A stretch of 64,000 bases of DNA from NCBI GenBank assembly GCA_916610825.1, contig OU744453.1:10559826-10623825 (forward strand), given 5' to 3'. Position numbers and translations under genes: made by a program. The notes below the pieces were generated by a model. That model worked only from the letters and a program-made list of their open reading frames with translations, did not search any database and was not told the DNA's origin. Within the stretch, counting starts at the first letter, position 1, and each line of letters begins with the position of its first letter. The DNA is from Haliclystus octoradiatus (Eukaryota > Cnidaria > Staurozoa > Stauromedusae > Haliclystidae). Of this stretch, positions 60,529 through 64,000 are shown piece after piece.

Positions 60529-63246
60529 ATGGCGACCGCCGCGCATATGAGCCATGAAGTCGTTCCTGATGCACTGCCATACATTGATCAAGGATACGAA
60601 GAACCTGAAATAAGGGAGATGGTATGTCGATCAATTTATCTCTCTAGTATTAATTTATAGTATGATTAGCTTTTCCTCCCAATCGCCACTTGTTTCATGC
60701 CTCTTAACTTGAGTGAGAGCCTCTATAGGCCATAGTGGAATCCTTGAATTATTTGGAACGCCAGGTCGCCAGACGCCAGATATTTACAGCCAAAATTACG
60801 CCACGCCAAGTAAGAATTCTAAAGTACGCCACAAAGTCCAAATTTAGTTGAAAACTATAGAAAATTATCAAATTTCCAATAGTCACTATATGTAGGCCTA
60901 GGCTATATAAATATTACCTCTATTCCAAAATTTTGTTTGATTTGTTATCCCAAAAATTCTTTTAACATCGATGCTTATATGTGCAAATATGGTGAACAGA
61001 AAAGCAAATATGCTAGAGGCGGCACATTCCTATAATTTGACTGTCTAATGTCTATAGCCTACTACTAGTAGGCCTACTGCCAGTGGAGAATTTTGAACGC
61101 CGGATATTTACGCCAGAATTACGTTACGCCAAGTCAGCATTCAAGAATACGCCAAAAGCCCAAATTTAGTTGAAAACTATGAATACTTATCAAATTTTCA
61201 CACCAAAGAAATCAAATTGGCATAGAATCAATTAAGTTCTCTGCCGGATATCGAGGACACAAATATTTTAAAGTATTACTTGATAAAACGTACTTTACGA
61301 TAACGTATTATGCGATATTGACTGTGTAACTATTCCTTTTAGGAATTTAGGTAGCCTATAAAACTGGTATCCGGTCATAACGTCCATATTCTTTGTTTAC
61401 AATAGCGTCAAGTCGCAAAATAATGTTTGTTCTTCATTTCTAGCTGGATTAATTAATGAATTAAAAAATATATTATTAAATTGATTACTAGAGGTGATTG
61501 CATCAAATCAGATATTAATCATAAGAATTATAACTTGACCAAATACGCGCTGGAAGTCGATTGGGTGAAAATTCGAAAACAAGTCAATGAAACTACAACA
61601 CTAAATAGACCAAGACCAACGTATTACAAATTAACTTGAACATAATTTTAATAGAAGAGATTTCACAAGACCTAGCATTGAAAAGAAGGTTTATACATCA
61701 TTTACTTATTGTAAGTTTGCCAAACTTTAATTGGCCTTTATTGGAATGAACGCGTAAAATTTCGAAAACTGACGAAAACAAAACATTGTTGCCCTTGAGA
61801 GTTATTCATGTTTTAAAATGAATAATTATATCAATATAAACTGTCGTTTTTGATTTACTAAATAACGAAGTGAATGATCTTTAACTATTATTAAACCTGG
61901 ACATTTTTGAAACTGGACGTTGTCGTTATGGCATTCGGTAGGACGTTCTCGGAAATGGACGACATCACCACTGGACGATACGACTGGTAACCATAAAACT
62001 CATAGATAGAAGACACTGGCCAAGCACCCAAACTTATTCTTATTCTGCTGATGTGTTGGAAGGATAAAAACATTTATGTTTTCTTTTCGAAATAAATTTA
62101 ATTAAAGTAGAATTTCAATAAGAGTCTTCTTAGATAATGATTTGACGCAATAGCTGACAGCAAATATATTCATTAATGAAGAACAACGTTTCGGGTTCTC
62201 AACTGAGCCCATTTTCAAGTTAAATACAAGGTAAACAAGTAATCTAACTTATAGTTCTAACATAATAAATAGCTATAATAAAAATGCATCCTTGGGGATG
62301 AAATTTACGAAAATATTTTTGATCTTATTGAATCAGATTGTCCATTCAGGCAAGGATTCAGTTCTCTAATAAAAATCATTTCAAAGAGCAAACAATCAAA
62401 TTTGTCTTTGCAGCGACGTAGAATTGAGAATTGATTACCGATATACGTAATATTTTTATTTTGTTTATTTTTTATTTGTGAGAAATTACTTGTAACATAA
62501 AATTAAATCTTTTCGTGAAACATTTTAATTTTTTGTTTCAAATGTTGCGTGCAGCCTGTTGTTCTCATAGTGCCAAAACGAGGCTAATACGGGAAACAAT
62601 GAAGATCATATCCATGACTATGTTTCTTGATTTTAAATGTCTCTCACACCAAAACGAGCAATACAATTCACTATTTATCTTAGTATGTCATCCTCAGACA
62701 TGTATCGAAGTGATTTAGAAAAACCGGATGAAAAATATCAAGTCTATATTTGGTAACAGCCATCTAGGGTGGCAAAAGTGTGATTTCACCACTTTTCATA
62801 TTTTGATAGGTTTTCCACTTTCTCGAATTTAATTGTCTCTATCACTAAAACGGGCGAAACAATTCATGTTTTATCTTGGTATGTTATGTTCAGACATGTA
62901 TCGTATTCATTTAAAAAAACTATGGTGGCCTATCCTAAATCAGAACAAAATCTTCTTATTTAATTTTATAACTACATTTCAGGTCAATCAGCTCATTGAA
63001 GAAGAAACAAGGAGATACAGACCAACAAAAAACTATCTTGAATTTCTTCCTACACCTAGATTCAATGCTTTTGAGGTAAGTTACCCCAGGGCGAATTCTA
63101 GCCTAGTTATTTTTTTGCTGGCTGCGTAATCTTGAGTATCGATTTAATCATTTTAATTTTATCTTGCTGGTGTAGACCGCTATCATGAAGAAGGAATTTG
63201 AAAGGATATCATCGCGCCTTCCAATGGATATGCTCAGCATGAAAAG
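60529..63246 (+). CDS. BCAS2: BCAS2 / SPF27, 5' part (three exons, runs off the window)
   Basis: Core subunit of the Prp19 (NineTeen) complex that activates the spliceosome. Exons 60529-60621, 62983-63075 and 63176-63246, GT-AG, phases 0, 0 and 2. They encode the first 85 residues: [20 protein letters not shown], then [20 protein letters not shown] and [17 protein letters not shown], all strongly conserved with human BCAS2 (225 aa). The third exon ends after the same Lys-Arg position expected from the family. The remaining exons must lie beyond 64000; nothing after 63246 matches. Intron 1 is 2.4 kb and rich in local repeats. Confidence 0.95.
60745..61200 (+). repeat. Two copies of an ACGCCA-rich repeat in BCAS2 intron 1
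   Basis: 60755-60860 and 61090-61190 share GAACGCC-GATATTTAC, GCCA-AATTACG, ACGCCAAGT, TACGCCA and CCCAAATTTAGTTGAAAACT in the same order. The stretch between them (61018-61060) has a relative at 52545-52590 (GGCACATTCCTATRATKTGA). Confidence 0.7.
62575..62920 (+). repeat. Diverged tandem duplication in BCAS2 intron 1
   Basis: 62635-62720 and 62830-62915 share TGTCTCT-ACTAAAACGRGC-A, CAATTCA, TATCTTRGTATGT and TCAGACATGTATCG in order. Confidence 0.6.
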
Positions 63247-64000
63247 GTAGACTTGATGTTGACTACATCGTGTTTGTAGAAGTGTAATTTGTTTGGTTCC
63301 TGTTACAAGAAGATGGAATTACTTGTAATTTGAATACTGAACTAAAGCTGTTCTTGTCTAATATTGTTGTTTGTTGTGTGCTGTCCCACCAACCCACAGA
63401 GTACCCAAAAACTTTATTGTGATTAATTTTCCCCTCAAGTATGGTTAGAGGAATTGTTAATTCCCACATGCGATTTAAGAAACTATCCTTTCCACTTGTC
63501 TTTGTTGATATATCACAGCTTGTTTAAATTGATACAAAATGAGTTAACAACCTATAAGTCACCTTTCGCCATCAGTAAGACAAGCAGGCAAGCAGCAAAT
63601 AATACCTCCATCAAATGGAGATATCCCCACTACAGTGTAACCTGCTTAAGTGAAATCCGGATAAATGAAATTTCCGCTTAACTGCACTAAATTATTTTCT
63701 GTTCAAATCATTGAGAAACTATTTTGGAGAAGTGAAAATTTTGATAAATGCAGCATAAATCATTGGCAATTTTGACTTGTACTTAGGCGAACTACACTGT
63801 ACCAGTGAGTCTCCAGCAAAAGTAGGGATCCTGGGATCTTAGATTCCATACCCAGAAATCAAAATATCAAAAGCAAAAATCCAGAAGATGAAACTTTGTA
63901 GATGCTCTAGGCTTCTGGGAGACTAAATAATAATATTTTGTCAGACACTCAGACGCTGCCCACAAAAGTTATGTATTTTCCCCAATAACCACAATTTTAA
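63247..64000. other. BCAS2 intron 3 (to window edge)
   Basis: No exon seen. About 63810-63955 is a decayed relative of the hAT-type MITE family, with CAAAAGTAGGGATCCTGGGAT at the left and TTTTGTCAGAC at the right. Confidence 0.5.

Overview
The window is animal nuclear DNA: AT-rich, with intron-bearing genes, animal transposon families, tRNA-derived SINEs and microsatellites. Four conserved animal genes were rebuilt exon by exon from splice sites, reading-frame phase and protein similarity recalled from memory. No vertebrate-specific repeat is recognised. The palindrome TAGGCCTA is over-represented, which in my experience fits ambulacrarians (sea urchin or acorn-worm relatives). The clade is an inference; an invertebrate metazoan is the safe reading.

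Layout. (1) 568-15088, minus: a complete 19-exon mitofusin gene (788 aa), with introns carrying hAT-type and other small inverted-repeat elements. (2) 16432-45233, minus: a complete 14-exon WRAP73/WDR8 gene (444 aa). Its introns 4 and 5 (about 11.8 and 8.6 kb) hold decayed piggyBac, Maverick/Polinton, non-LTR, PIF/Harbinger, ISL2EU-like and Ty3/gypsy sequences and an eight-copy 160-bp satellite. Intron 4 also appears to hold a nested plus-strand gene (33970-37322) with a tandemly duplicated exon. (3) 45550-54255, plus: signal peptidase complex subunit SPCS1 (113 aa), divergent from WRAP73 across a 316-bp shared promoter. Its 6.5-kb first intron contains a structurally complete non-autonomous LTR element. 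(4) 54343-56790, minus: a small secreted cysteine-rich protein, tail to tail with SPCS1. (5) 58591-59091, minus: an unrecognised Asn/Asp-rich coiled-coil protein. (6) 60529 to beyond the right edge, plus: the 5' part of BCAS2/SPF27.

The genes are housekeeping genes with unrelated roles: mitochondrial outer-membrane fusion, centrosomal/ciliary WD-repeat scaffold, ER signal-peptide cleavage and spliceosome Prp19 complex. There is no operon logic. The only structural gene-gene links are the WRAP73/SPCS1 divergent promoter, the SPCS1/secreted-protein convergent ends and the nested gene.

The less familiar material is the nested gene with its duplicated exon, the two-copy long-hairpin element encoding a basic peptide (8529-9130 and 21140-21790), the LTR element whose ORF is split by one in-frame TGA, the alternating A/B satellite, and the TAGGCCTA octamer, one copy of which lies in a 10-bp indel between otherwise matching LTRs. 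No CRISPR array, rRNA or true tRNA gene was seen.
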